From positions 28,255,207-28,319,206 of the forward strand of contig CM031879.1 of assembly GCA_018697195.1 (NCBI GenBank): a stretch of 64,000 nt of DNA. Direction: 5' to 3'. Under the pieces are notes generated by a model that made no database searches, was not told where the DNA came from, and worked only from the letters and a program-made list of their open reading frames with translations. Shown here piece by piece: positions 1 through 13,829 of the stretch. Numbering within the stretch: the stretch's first letter is position 1; each line of letters opens with the position of its first letter. The DNA comes from Certhia americana. Taxonomy: Eukaryota; Chordata; Aves; Passeriformes; Certhiidae. The position numbers and the translations under genes were made by a program.

Positions 1-1113
1 TGACAACAAACAGTAGCAGCTCAAATGTAGTAGGGAAATATTTAGGACAGAACAATAAAATAGGTAGCAATGAATCAGCAGAATCCTAAGTTATTTCCCC
101 AGAGTTGTAAAAGAATTGCTAAAACTGCTCAACCCTCCCCTTAAAAGGTAAATGTGAACTCAGTTTTGGAAATTAAAATTAGAAAAGGTCCATACACCTA
201 TAGATGTGTAATGCTGATGTAGGAACACTAACACAGGAAACTTATAATAAAGCCTAGAACTTCTGTAGGGAGAAAATCTCACATAAATCCAATGAGTTCC
301 TTCAAAATAGTCAGTGAGAGCATGGACTGTGGTGGTGCTGTTAATGAAGCATGTTTGTATTTCCAAAGAGGTCTGAGAATGTCCTTCCCAAAAGGTTGTT
401 AAATAAATAAAGCTCTTATAGTAAAAAAGAAAGGGTAAGAGAAAACAGTCATGGAGGTTTTCTTGTGGGCTTTTTTAAAAGAGAGATTTCCAAGCCAGTC
501 CCACCAGTATCTGTGGATTTGTGTGCCTGCCCTATTCACACAAAAATCATCTGAGAAAAGCAAATAGCAGCATGGCAGGGTTTGTAGATGATACAAGATA
601 GTTTAGGCAATATAAACAAAGGCTGTCTGCAACGTGAGACAGCTCACAACCCGTGGGATTTATTTTACCTAATCACAGCATAGCTGTTAGAGAAACAAAG
701 AACCACCTGAGGCTCATTTTGTACTCAGTGGAGAAACAGGCTGGATTCCCCTGGTCTGTTTGGGACATGTACATTAGACTTGGAGTAATCATGGCCCTGG
801 AGATGGCTCTTTCTCTCTGCTGCCTATAATGGGATCACATGGTGCCTGGCTCAGATGATGTTTTTCTACATTTAGTCTGATGAACAAGCTTTGGATATGC
901 AGGCTGTAAAATAACAGACAAAAATTCAATGTCAATAAATGTAAAATAATGAATATGGAGGCAAACAATGTTAACTAGGCGTATATAAATTAATGGATTT
1001 TAAATTTGCTATTACCATATAGAAAAGAGAACTAGGAGTCACTGACGGTAGGTCTGTGGGAAGCACTCAGTTCACTGTTAACAGCGGTCAGAAGGACACA
1101 TAGTTTTGTCAAG
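1..1113. other. Intergenic, nothing recognised
   Basis: AT-rich DNA with no long open frame, no recognised repeat and no RNA gene visible. Confidence 0.5.
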
Positions 1114-1310
1114 TGTCATATCTGGGGACACTGAGTGCTTCATAACCTAAGTACAATGCAGGACAGGTCAGAAGGGAACTTTATTAACCATGATCACAGG
1201 GAACAAATATTTGGACAGCATTGGCCTCTCTGCTCCCCTGTCCTCTGCCAAGTGATTGCAGAGAGCCAGCCTATAGACTGTGTCAGTATGTAAGAAAGGA
1301 ATAAAAGTCA
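1114..1310 (-). mobile_element. LTR-like repeat, copy A (old, diverged)
   Basis: This stretch is related to 15063-15270. Shared blocks include AGGTCAGA, TGATCACA, an identical TGGACAGCAT and a CTGCTC...CTCTGC.AAGTG.TTGCAG segment, in the same order. On the minus strand it carries AATAAA (GGTTAATAAAG) followed by a downstream U5-like part that ends in CA at 1114. That layout fits the R-U5 part of a retroviral-type LTR read from the minus strand. Neither the family nor the other end is certain. There is no coding capacity. Confidence 0.45.
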
Positions 1311-4300
1311 AACCAGAAATTCTGGTGTAGATGGTGTGAAATTATCCTTATTGGTGACAGTTCAGGTCCAGCCATTTTAAAAATCATTGTAGAAATGGTA
1401 CAGGTGTAGGACAAACGCAGTGGGGATGGTCCAAAAGTGGGAACATCTTCCAGATGGGTAAATATTAAACCAGTAGAACTCATTACATGCAAAAAGATAT
1501 TTAAGGGGAATGAAATGAGGAGTGGTTTAGAGAAGTTGCTGGTTATTCACTTTTGCAATTCTATCAATGTCAGAACTGGCTTGTTATCACAGACATGTGG
1601 ACAACAGCATCATGTGGTACCTGGAGTAGTGAAAGCCATGGAACACTGCAGCCAGCTCCCAGGAGAGAGCTGAACATCAAAAGGGAGGTGTTCCACAGCA
1701 ACCTTTAGGGGAAACTAGAGATTGAGAGAACAAACAGAAAGCTAAAAGGAGCTAAAACCATACAACATGCAAGTGGAGAGGTAGGTGACTGCTGAGAAAA
1801 CTGTGTATAGGAAGGATTGTGGATCTGTTTGAAGGATTCGAACAGAGAGCTGAGAGGCTTGTGGGTCTCAGAGAATCCCTGTGTGTAATGGAAGATAAGT
1901 CAAATAAACAGTTTCTTAACCCTTTAACAGCAAGGTGTCAAAGTAGAAAAAGAGCATACTTGCTGGACTGTTGAGTGTGAATCCCAGGGAAGCATGTTCC
2001 TTCGCTGAGGTTGAGCATCCAGAGTTAGCTTTAGCACAAGGATGAGGAGCCTAGGGCATTGTTTAACAGGCAAGGCTTAAAAGGATTTTGATAATTCACT
2101 GTAAAACAGAAAACTGACAAAGGGTAGAAAACACTGAAAGACTTGTAGATCAAATAGATTGATCAGAACTGTGATCATTCCACAGCATATGACCTCAGAA
2201 AAACCCAGCAAAACTGAATGAAGTTTGATATATAGCATATGTGATATAAATATATATTTATACATAAATATAGAATATTTTAACAGTCTGAATATAGGCA
2301 TTTGGGAAAATGTCTAAGCTGTTGATTGAAGATTGATTCTTCAGAACTGCCAAAAACTAAATATCTAACAACATACGACAAAAATTTGTGAATTAGCAGT
2401 TTCCATGCTGGAGACTTTCCAAACACAGTAAGACTACGAAAAATGTCAGAAGAAGGAAGAAGAAGAATTTAAAATAAGCAGAAATCTTCCTCCATGTACT
2501 TCAGAATGGGCATGCAACAGCTCCATGCAGGAAAAAAGATGTAGTTCCAGATACTGTAATCACTTAGAAATGCATCAGGCTATATTCTGTCCAGCTTGAA
2601 AGAAAATAGTATTTAGAGCCAGCTAAATATTCAACAGTCCTGTACTCATGTGGGCTTAAGCACAGTGTTTCAACTACAATCTTTTCAGAGACTGAAGAAA
2701 TTCAGAGGTAATTCTTGCTGGACCTTCTAGTACTTGCTCCCAGAGCAGGAGAGAGAGCAAAAGCTGAACAGGGACAGGAGGGACTGTGGCACTAGGACAG
2801 CAATGCCAGTGGCACTGGCTGTGGGGGCTCTGCTTTCTCCTGTTCCCACCATGCCACAGGGGACACTGAAATGTTCAGCACAGAGGCAGGAATTTGCCCA
2901 GGCCATCCATGGGGACGTAGAGCACAGAGTCTGCTTTTTTTTTTTTTTTTTTTTTTTTTACCTTTCTCTTGTTCAGAAACTCATGCTGGATGATGTAAAC
3001 CTTTGTGGCTAACAGCTTATTTAATAAAATATTGATTTCATTTTTTTCTTATACTTCAGGAAATAGGATCTTCAAGCACTTTGATTAAGTACCGTAGTTT
3101 CCTCAAACTCTGTGCAAGGTCCTACAAACTCTAAATCCTAAACTGACTGTTTCCTGTTAAATGATATTCACATTTTCTGCAAGTCCTTTAAAAAAAAAAA
3201 TATGCCCAACAAGAGTGTTGATGAAGGAGAACACCGCAACTTCTCTGATTTATCCAGCAGTACAGGATACACATGAAAAATTGTGTTAAGTGTAATTTTG
3301 AGAGAAAAATACCCTCATTGAAAAACAGAGGGGAGAATAAATAAAATCTGTAATAGTTACTTGCTAAATAAAACTAATCAAAGTGGAAAATAAATGGTAT
3401 GTATATCTCAGAGAAAAAAAATTAGCATGTGTAATTTAGATAGTATGAAGTGCCATTAGACAGTATACAAAAAAAATGCGTACATTATTTTTATTTCTAT
3501 TTAATGAATTATAACCCTAGTATTAGAGATGAAGAGGTATGTGAACTAAGATTTATAAAGTTATCTCTTGAAAATTTTTAAAAACAGAAACTATCAATAA
3601 CTTTCAATCATAAATGAAAATAAGATCACCTGTAGAGTTATGAGATAGGATTTAATTGAATTCGACCTGATGTAACAATGCACGCAATGGAACGCAGACA
3701 TCTATAGAGAACATTTTTCAAAATACCCATGGTTTTCCTATTAGTATTCATCATAATATAGTTAAATAGAATTACTTTAAAGAGTAACACTACATAAGAA
3801 TTGTAACTCCAAACTGGTAAATTTTGAAATAAAGTATAATCTGAAATACTCCTTTCAGAAAGCACATCCTAAATATTTGTCAGTTTCTTTCACTGTTAAG
3901 TTTGCAATTTTATGGGTCCCCCAGAATTAATATGTAATATTTTTTTCTCAAAACTTGTATACTTTTCTGTACTGCATTAATTCTTTCTAAAGAGTACAAA
4001 GACTGAATATATACTGGAAGCCTTTCTAAACCAGGTTTTAAAGTTTTCCCAATGAAAAGCATTTGTCTGCATAACAGTTTTAACCAGCTTTAAAATTTCT
4101 ATCACTCAAATAGGAATGAATGTGTTCTTGGTTAATAGAGTTTGTGATGTTTGGCCATCTTTAAACTTTGTTTAAATTTGAGATAAATATGTTCACTGCA
4201 CATAACTGAAGTAATTTTAAAGTATGGTCTACATACACATGCCAATTTAAATTAGGTGAGGATCTAGTCAGAAATATTGTCCAGAGAACTCACAGAAACC

Positions 4301-4774
4301 TTATGCAGATTGCCTGTGTGCACATTTTCAGCATAGTATGTAAGAGATTGATCTGAGTAAGCCCTAGGTAAATGCTCTTACCTTCTGTATGCTGTCTGGC
4401 AAAACAAATGTCTTATGGCCTTCTTTTTTTAGCTTTACACAATTAAGGCTTTTGGCCATTGGAAGATAAGTCTGGATAAGAGAAGAAGAAAAGCTCTACT
4501 GCATATTGGTATTGAAGAAAACTAATGCAATGTCCTAAATGGCTGAATCAAAGGAAAGTGAAAGCTCTTCAAAGTATTGACATTACTGAAAATGAAAATG
4601 TGCATCAACTTCGTTAAGTACCTTCAGCTTGCTCCTTTCACTGTGATGGGAAAATAGAAAAGTATCCATTTTCTAGATCCAGGCACTGTCTGTCAGTGTG
4701 GCTTGTCATGGCAATGGAGCTTCTAGAAAACAAAAGGTTTTATTTGTAGAAGACATAAGTGCTGGAGTGTTGAT
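1311..4774. other. Intergenic, no gene recognised
   Basis: AT-rich DNA with a T25 run at 2935-2959 and short open frames without recognisable protein signatures. A moderately GC-rich patch (about 2730-2930) precedes the T run, but I cannot assign it to a repeat family. Confidence 0.5.
2935..2959. repeat. Poly(T) run, T25
   Basis: Twenty-five consecutive T, directly right of a GC-richer patch. It could be the A-tail of an old minus-strand insertion, but no matching body or target-site duplication was recognised. Confidence 0.9.
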
Positions 4775-5180
4775 ATAGAATCATAGAATCTTGGAATGGT
4801 TTGAGTTGGAAGGGACCTAAATGATTATCTCATTCCAACTCCACCACCATGGGCACGGCACTTCCTACTTCAATCAGATTGCTCAAAGCCCCATCCAACA
4901 TGTCTCTGAACACTTCCAGGGACGGGGAAGCCACAGGTTCTCTGGGCAACCCGTTCCAGTGTTTCACCACCTTCACAGTAAAGAATTTCTTCCTAACATC
5001 TAATCTAAATCTACTGTCTTTCATTTTGTACCCATTACTCCTTGTCCTGTCACTATAGTTCCAGGTGAAGTGTTCCTCTCCAGCTTCCCTGAAGGTCCCC
5101 TTCAGATACTGGGAGGTTGCTATGAGGTCTCTGCACAACCTTCTCTTCTCCAGGTTGAACAGCCCCAACTTTACTTCACT
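4775..5180 (-). mobile_element. CR1 LINE fragment, 3' end, minus strand
   Basis: This is a 5'-truncated CR1. The 3' terminal octamer-type repeat appears on the plus strand as ATAGAATCATAGAATC at the left edge, followed by the TTGGAAGGGACCT tail motif. The minus strand is open over 4830-5168 and encodes the conserved C-terminal tail of CR1 ORF2 (reverse transcriptase protein), including VRKKFFTVKVVKHWNGLPRE and SLEVFRDMLDGALSNLI. The frame lacks the catalytic domains and is not a host gene. An open frame over 340 bases suggests a fairly young copy. Confidence 0.93.
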
Positions 5181-7385
5181 AAACTACATAATAAGAAAAG
5201 GTTAAAGAGTGTATGACTCCTGAAACAGAGAATTCAGAGGCTTTATCTGAGGAAGTTCCACATTGGTTCTGCCCACCCACAAACTACAAACGTCTCTTGA
5301 AGGCCCACACTTCTGCTCAAACTCAAACCTGAGAAATAAGTTAGATACATATAAAATATGATAAACTTGAGGAAAATGCTCTAGGTTTTCCAAAGCCTAG
5401 ACTAAAACCAAACCCAGGACAGAATCAGTAGCTTTGTCTTGTTATTCTTTCTTTTTTTATACTTGATCACCATTATTGATCTCTGTAAGGAAAAAACAAT
5501 ACATTGCCCATTCCCAGCTTTATTTAGAATAATATCTCCAGTTGGTGGGTTTTGTGATTGCCGGAGACAGGATGAGAGACAGGGAAAGGAGTTTGCTTTG
5601 TAGGGACAACACATGCAAGTCTGAACTGAATTACCAGAAAAGTTACCCCCAAAGTAAATCCTCCCTACTGAATTAAAATTATTGGTGGACCTGGCTTGCT
5701 AATTAAAGGTTAAAATACACCTTTGCAGTTCCATATGGTAAATACAATGGAAATGAGGTTCTCTGCCACATGATGCATACTAAAGTCTCATAGGACAGTG
5801 CAGGGAGTTGTGGGTACAATTTGTCTAGGACATGCTGCTTCATCACCTCAGTGTGCTGAAACTGCCCCTTCACAGCAAGAAATAATTTTCCAGCACTGAT
5901 TTATATCACTATTGATCCTAAGGTCACTAAACCCAAAATACTGACTGCACCAAGGGTAATATTTTAAGACTGTCTTGTGCTCTGCAGGAACACTGATACA
6001 CAGGAAGAGTTGGCACCTGGTGCTGCACCCAGCCCCAAGCAGAGGCAAAGGTGGATCAAAGATGATTCCAGTTCCTGAGGGAATAAGGCAGCCAGGACTG
6101 TGAGCAGGCACTGCTCTGGCAGGATGCCCACAGCCCAGAGGGCAGATGCCTGCAGGCGTTGTGTACAGGCACTCACACCCTAACACCCTTGTCCTGCTTC
6201 TCCCTCTCTATCTCCAAGTCCTCCTTCAAAGCCTCCCACCTGAATTCTTGAGTGGCAGCAATGGCCTCCATGGGGCAGTCACCTTGACATGGGATGTGGA
6301 GAGCCCTCTGAATACAAAAAAACTTGAAAGACCTAGGTGAAGGCCATTTCTGGTGTTCTTCTCCCATTTCCAAATACAGCACAAAAGTCTCTCCTGTCTT
6401 TCTCGCTGATGAAGTATCGCTGTTGTAAAATGCTAGCTAACCACATTTAGCACATGGAGATAATCAAATAAATGAAACTATACTTACTAGAGAAAAACAG
6501 TTTCCAAAACACAGACTTTGGCTGGAGGCTGTGTTTTGCTTAAGAGTCTGCCAGGAGATCTGTGGACTGTTTTGTAAACAGTTCTCAAACTGGTGTTTGT
6601 GGGAGAGACACATGGGAAGGGGATGAGAGACAGATGGACATATGAAATGTATCCCAAAGGAAGTTCATCAGGAGAGAAAATGCTCAAGAGCAGCTTTGAT
6701 GGGACCTGCATAAGAGAACTGCATACTGTGGAAAGAAGGTGAACAGGGAATTGTTCATTGTTTCCTGTTACAAAAGAGCTAGGGGACAGCCTCAACTGTA
6801 TGTTGAAGTCAAACACACGGAAGCATTTTTCCAACATAACAGAGAATTTAATTACATTATTTATTGCTACCAAAGTTATAATGAGCTATAAAGGAATTTG
6901 ATGAGTTTGTAAACAATGGGATTACCAGGACTGCTTAGCAGAGTGGTTTAGGTACATTTGAGAGCCCCACCAGCCCAAATTCAATGACTGCTGAAGATGA
7001 GATGGGTGTCCTGGGGTACCAGATGGTGTTCTATACAAGAGAAACTTTCATTTATATTCTTTCTAATACCCAAACCCTAGGCATCCTACACTGATCACTA
7101 TTAGATTTAGCATTATGTATCAGAGTCATAATCTGACCTAATTTGTCATTCTCACATTCCAGAAGACAATCCACAGTTCTTTCAGGATTCTTTCTGATTC
7201 TTTCTGACCTAGCTGAAAATCTGTAAGCTGAAAAGCTTAAACCAGAGCTTAAAATGGTCCATTTTTCTATTTTATTCCCTCCACTCTCTTCCTTTGACAT
7301 AAAGCAAGTGTTTCATTCGCCTTCAAAAGCGCACAAAACCAACCCAGAGGACTGCAGACTGCAGACTGTTGTTTTCTCAGGAAAT
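5181..7385. other. Intergenic, no gene recognised
   Basis: Mixed-composition DNA. A slightly GC-richer patch (about 5960-6330) is open in several frames on both strands, but none shows a known domain or splice-bounded exon structure. Confidence 0.5.
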
Positions 7386-7552
7386 CATTCAGTGAGTCCT
7401 CTGGGAGTGCACTTCTGGCACATGAAGGACAAGGTGACTGGGAACTCTCCAGGACCCAAATGGGCATATCCCTGAGCAACCTGCTGGCCTAGTGACCTTC
7501 TGAGATCCTTTTCAACCTGAGTAATGCTATGAGCCTATGATACTGTGATAGT
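7386..7552 (+). mobile_element. CR1-related fragment, apparently internally deleted
   Basis: The right part (about 7488-7552: AGTGACCTTCTGAGATCC, TTTTCAACCTGA, then degenerate ATGCTATGAGCCTATGATA) is a CR1 3' tail in plus orientation. The left part (7386-7487, with GGCACATGAAGGACAAGGTGAC and a GAGCAACCTGCTGGCCT motif) resembles an internal reverse-transcriptase region that normally lies well over a kilobase upstream. The family call for the tail is firm; the internal part is a recognition from memory. Confidence 0.65.
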
Positions 7553-8896
7553 AGTGACAATACTGCCTTTCACTCAGTTCTATAGATTTAATTATTTTTT
7601 CTATCTTGGTAATTTTAGATTAATTGCTTTAATTTTTCAAGGAAATGCATTTTATGTGTGCTTTTTTTGTGACTGATGCTTACTGTCCTAACTTTTGAGG
7701 TATTATAAAGTCCTGCTATGTAGCTCTGCCAATATCGAGTTCAATTGCTACTTCCAGTTACAGCAGTGTTTCTTGCTACTGGAGCCACCTGCTAAGGCAA
7801 GAAATGCTGTCTTCTGCTTCTGTGAGACAAAGCAGAGATCCAGCAATTCAGCTTGATAGACCAGCGTTGAGGGAAGCTGTGACACCATGAACCTTTGGCT
7901 TCTCAGTCACCCCAAACACCCCTGCAGTGGTGGAGACAGTACAACACATATTCCGGCACAAAGGCCCTCTCCAGGATGCTTTTGGGGAGAGCAGTAGTTC
8001 TTTCTAGAATAAAAAGGGGATGCTGACTTTTAAGCTGTGGTGGGGAATCTAAGGCTTGTGCAAAGGAAGGCTGCATCTCCAGGTATGACCTGTCCCTGCT
8101 CAGGCTTGAGAGCTACATACCACCTTTGAATGTCAAACCTCACCCTGGAAAGAAATGCATACATGAGCCCCATGTTTCAACTTTCCTATTCAAGCTTCTC
8201 TCAAATAGGGAAACAAGTAAGCCTTAGGTTATTCACAGGCTAGGAATAAATCACTTCTGTCATTTTGCTCAGGCAATTTTATATTTTTGAATTATATGGA
8301 AATAAGAGCAATTAGCTTTTAGACTGTTGTTCCTTTCACATATTTTAGCCACCCATTTCCCATTCTTCTTTATAGGGCAGCTAATAGATGTTTTGCTCGG
8401 ATGGCTTTTAAGAACTGGAGTGCACAGAATATAAAATTGTATTTTCTCTTCACATTTTTCCCACTCCTCAGAAGACTGCCCAGCACACATTTCATACCAT
8501 ACTTGTTTTGCTTATTTCCTTTCATACTTTTAGAGTTGTATGCATTGGATTAGCTTCCACAACTTATCATTATTTAGCAGACAAATAGAGGACTGTTGCA
8601 TCACAGATGCAGATTGTTGGCATTGTCTTTTGCATTCTTGAGATTTGTGACTAGAGACACTTCCAAAATTTTCCTGTTACACCAAGCAACCTGTTAAAGG
8701 CTGACATCAGATACATGCAAGTTTCTATCTTCTTGCATATGAAATGACTTGAAAAAATCCACAAATTTTTTGGTAATTCAGTTTACCAAAACCTAATGTC
8801 TAATGTTTAAAAGACATATATAAATACTATGTAGACATATAAATTAATATTTATAGATATAACATTTTAATTGGGTTTTGTTTTTGTTTTGGGGAA

Positions 8897-8918
8897 TTTT
8901 TTTTTTGGGGGGGGGGGG
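8897..8918. repeat. T10G12 homopolymer tract
   Basis: Ten T at 8897-8906 are followed directly by twelve G at 8907-8918. Confidence 0.9.
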
Positions 8919-11900
8919 TGTTAATGTAATGGTTTTCGACTTTAGCAAAAAAAGAGAAAACCCCAAAAGCACAAAAAGCAGAGGTGCTTTGTCCCTGTGG
9001 GACTGCAGGGTGATGCCAGACAGTGCTCAGTTGACTGGCAGTTTGCTGGCCCTGGGCTCAGCACTATCAGGAGAGGCAGTCTACAACTTTCATATCCTGG
9101 GGACTAACACTGCTCAGCCACCTTTTGCATTGATCTCTTGTCATAAATCTCGAGAAAAAAATCTCTTCAAAGCGAAGGATTGTGGAAAAAACAATAAATG
9201 TCATGTCAAAAAAATACTTTCAACCACAAACTTTAGTTGCATGGGATTTCTTCTTTGGCCCCCTCCTCCACGAGGATGGTTGGAAAGAAAACTGATCGCA
9301 ACATGTTCTAATAAATTAATGTCTTGAAATTAAAAGAATGGAATTTGGAACCAAATGTGGAATTTGATACCATTGTCTTGGAATCCATGGAGTCTTGTAC
9401 ATAAGGAAAAGCTACTTCATATTTTTCCATAGAAATTCTGAATTTATTTAGACTATCATATTAAGACTATTTCAATTCTGTTTGTTAGAAATGCCTATAA
9501 TTTTAGACAAGATTGACTGTGAATAATTATTATATTTATATTTATATTTTAGAGTATCTTCTTCACAACACATTCCTGTTCAGAGCCTGCACAAAACTTG
9601 TGAGGCATCCTGAACTGTTTTATGAAACGAGACCCAGGCTTGGAAGAGTATCCTTTTGCAAAGATGAATTTACTTCATATTATACTTCATACTTAGTCCT
9701 GTAGCACTCCCTTCATTTTTTCCCTACCGTCCCCTGAGGACTTGTGTTACAGCCAAATGGTGTTTTCCAGTGTATTTTCCAGTTGGCATTCCTTGTCAGA
9801 AGATTAATCACAACTTATTATACTATGCCTACTGCACCTTGTGCATTCCCAGGTTTTCTCTCCTGTGAGGATTAGGGAAGGTTCATCCTTGCTGCTTACC
9901 TCTTATGAAGAAACCTACAGAATATATCATTCGTGCTTGAAAGCACAACATAATTTTAGTGAAGTTCTTTGGCTTTGACTTTACAGTAACAGCAGGATAA
10001 AGTAACTTTCTTAGGGAGAAATTCTAGTTCCACTGAAGCCATTAAGCATTATTAGTAGCAGCAAGTTATTGGGAAATCTTGTGGCACAGGGTAGATCATT
10101 TGTGTACTACTAAGTCAAGACCAGCATTATTATTTGGGCTCTATGAGATTTTTGAATGCATAAAGCTAATTATTTTTATATTTTCTCCTGTTTTTAATGC
10201 AACAAAATAGGGCTATTGTATTCAGTAGCACTGAAATTATATTTGGTATTTAATAAATCTCAGCATCACTTAGCTTTTTTTAAATGATAGAGGTTTATTG
10301 ACAACTCATTTTGTGGTCCTGGTATTAAAACATCCATAGCCTCTCACTTCAAACAATTTTTCATAGTAAAATGAAAACAGGACTAGTGGTTTAGATATCA
10401 GCCAAGATATACCCAAGGGGTGCAATTATCACTTATGATATTAAAGCAAGAAGAGAAGGTACTGAGATAAGCAAGTATTCTAGAAAAATCATTGTCCTAA
10501 GTTTACTTTTATTTTTCCAGAAATACTCACTAAACAATAAGATAAGCAGAAAAAAGGTGAGGTATTTTTTGGCACAGGTTTTATTCTTTAACCTTTGGAG
10601 TCATGACCAGTGGATGCAAGATCCCTCAGATAAAGAGGGTTTTTTAATTATTGATGATTCGAGCTATCTTTTTGTGACAAACCATTTCCAATAAAACCAG
10701 ATTGCCCAGTGCTGAATGGCAGTCATCACCATGAGCCTCTTGCAGCCTGCTGTTGTAGCCCTCCATGAGCTCCAGGTACATGAAGCATTCAGTTCACATG
10801 CCATGATTAAACCATCAAAAATGAATAGCTGACAAGGCGAAGGAGGAAAACCAGCTGAGGTGTTAGTGCTTGCAGACAGCACCTTTGTACATCAGAGACC
10901 ATTGCACATTTTCTGATCACTGTACTTCCATAGCTTCTTCAATTGACTCATTCTGTAAGTTATTACACAGTCTCTTGCTGAGAAGGATCCAGAACATGAA
11001 GGAGCCTCATGATTTCTGGTTGTTATCTTCTCCATTGTATCCTTACTGCCATGAATTAAAAGACTCTCCATCAACTTTACATCTGTAAGAAAAGATTTAG
11101 GAAAGACGAAGAGACTCTAAATCAGTCAATGTAAGCCATGAAAAACTTCATTAGAATTAATGTGCTCAGCCAGTACAGTTTAGACAAGGCACAGCCAAAA
11201 GCCAAGGGCACAGATTTTAAACAGGCAAATTGTTGATATGTTAATGGATACCCCTTTTCCTTGGTACTTTCCTTCACATGAAGAATTGCAATAAAAGTTC
11301 AGGAGGGATGAGTGATTGTGCACTGTTATTTTGTAAAAGTAATACAGGATATGGCATGCTTTATGTAGGTAAGTCCACTGGGACCTTTTTTTGGGGTCTG
11401 CTCCCCACAGCTTGGAAGTGCCACAAAAGAACAGAAAACACATACAGAGAAGACATCATTAAAAGGTGTCTAGTAACTTAGGTTAGATAGACAAAACTCA
11501 CTTTCTACAGTCTGCCAAAGAGAAGGCTCAGGGGAGAACACAAATACCTTCAAAGGAAGAGGATTATTTACACTACCAGAATATGACAAAACAAAGAACA
11601 GAGGTTTCAAACTAGAGAACACAAAGTGCAGTAGAGTAATTAAGCATTGAATGAAGAATGGTGCCAGTGAAGAAGGGTCTAAGAGGGAGGAACAAGGTCA
11701 GAAGAGAAGACTTAAACTGACAGAGGAGGAGACAATTAAAGCCATAATTAATTAATTCAGTGTTCTGGAACCTGGGGGATTACAAATAGGTTATATCCTT
11801 CCTCCCTCCATAGAAGAGCCCTATGTCTGCTGCACATTGGCACAAGGCAAGACATCCTTGTCTTCAGTGATGTTGTCTGTGCAGGTACCAGGTGATCTGT

Positions 11901-13493
11901 CTTGTCCAGGAAGAGCACACCGACCAAAGCAGGGCTGTGGTGAGCCTGCACACTGCAGCAACTTTCATCAAGTCTGTACCTCACCTACGAAACTGTCCCA
12001 AGGGTGGAGAAAGCTCTTGGCCTGATCTGATCGTCCCAGAGCTCAGGTTTGGCTGTACACTTCTCTTCCATCACTTTCAACATATTTCCCAGGGAAGTGC
12101 AATCCACTTCTTCCTTTAACTTTCCAATCCTTTATGAGAGCTAAAGGATTTTTACTGAAATAAGCTACATTAATTCTTAGCTAACATTTTAATAACTTAC
12201 ATTTCAAGTTTCATGTAATGTCTTTCCCCTTTATGGAGAACTCCAAATATGCAAAAATTAATTTCCATTTTAAAGGAAGAAGGAAGCAGGTTTTGAAACA
12301 AATAATAAAGACAGAAAAGTCATTGCTTTTGAAAGACAAAGAAGAATGTCTAAATCATTGACAATACAGGGTCAGAAACAGTTATATGCCTGCAACAGCC
12401 ACATATCCTTCTCCTGACTGAAGCAATGTCAAAGGTGAAGATGAATTCATTATAAAATAATCTTCAAAATAAAAAGAAATGATTATGCTAATTAAAAAAG
12501 CACTATAGTCAAACAACAAAACATCTTCAGAATATGTGAACATTGGGTTCACACAAGAGAATATACCTTCAGATACATCTTAAAATGGCTTTTTTGTTCA
12601 GTTTTTTTCAGTTAATTCATTGGTTCCAAAGCAGACATAAGTTTAATTTATTGCCATAAAGCAAAATATCCACTTGTCTTTTGGATAAATAAAGAAAATT
12701 TCAGAAGATGGCAAATTATCATAGTCAAGAACTATTTCTGGAAAAGCAGCGCCTGATTAGTCCATATTTTAATCAAGTAAACAGAGGACAACCAATTCTA
12801 TAAATAATATTGGGGTTTATGTGAGTAAAAATTAGCAGGATGAGATCTTTATAGACTCAGTTGTTTTCAGATTAATTGGAATACATAATGAAAGTAATTA
12901 CACTCTGATATTTTGGTGCATGTCTCAGTGTATATTGGAAGGAGTCCAGTAAGTTGTCTGTCTATATCTGATTTATAGAATAATGATTTATCATTTTAAA
13001 TTGCTCCTTATGAGCAATGGCATGGAGTATTTCTATAAATAGTAAATGTCTCTTGATTTTTACCTTTCTGTGCCCAAAAAGATTTCATTAAGAATAAAAT
13101 ATCAAAAATAACCCTAAGTGATTTACTAAAAAGAAAGTCCTTTTGAAGCTAAAAAGTGAAAATTGGCTTGTTATTCAACAGGCCTGTGTATACTGCAGAC
13201 CACCCAGGCCATTCCCTATGGAAGGCTGTGCTCCCTGCACCCAGGGGGATGCAACTGGCCGTGTCCTGGCTCCCTGGCTGCACAGCTAGGCTCCAAGCCC
13301 TGCTTGGGCTTCATTCTACAGCAGCTCTAACTATGGGCACCTTCAGAGCAGACCACAAAGTTTAATTTTCATTGGTTGGCATGATCATTTTCAATTTTTG
13401 TCATAGTTGTTGAACTTGGTATTTTTAACCTGTTCACATTTTTTTTATCTGTTCCATGTACATTTATTTACATGATTAATTGTACAGATAGAT

Positions 13494-13495
<2 letters not shown>

Positions 13496-13532
<37 letters not shown>
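13496..13532. repeat. (AT)n microsatellite
   Basis: About 18 AT units follow three GATA-like units (13487-13497). The tract is likely length-polymorphic. Confidence 0.95.
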
Positions 13533-13533
<1 letters not shown>

Positions 13534-13789
13534 GCCAGGTAATAGTGATGGACACATTTCCTGATGATTATTTGTCTTCAGATTTTTATAAGCAGTATTC
13601 AGATGAAAGATGGAACTAAAATTTTGAGAATACACAAAAAGAGCCTGTTAAAATCACCTCTACAGGTAAAATAAATGACCCCTTATTGCTGTTTCATAAA
13701 AATGAAGATTTTAGACTATGTTATGTATAAACTACATTATTTTGCAAAGGAAATATTAATTGTAGTTAGTGAAATAACATATTTCTTTT

Positions 13790-13829
13790 GGTCGTCATGT
13801 GCCTCACTTGGTCATCATGTGCCTCACTG
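13790..13829. repeat. 20-bp tandem duplication
   Basis: Two adjacent units, GGTCGTCATGTGCCTCACTT and GGTCATCATGTGCCTCACTG, differ at only two positions. Confidence 0.9.

Noticed and set aside
4830..5168. 112-aa minus-strand open frame
   Set aside because: It encodes the C-terminal tail of the CR1 ORF2 protein inside a truncated retroposon, so it is not an independent gene.
8878..9327. 149-aa plus-strand frame
   Set aside because: It starts in a T/G homopolymer tract and shows no domain or conserved motif; likely a chance frame.
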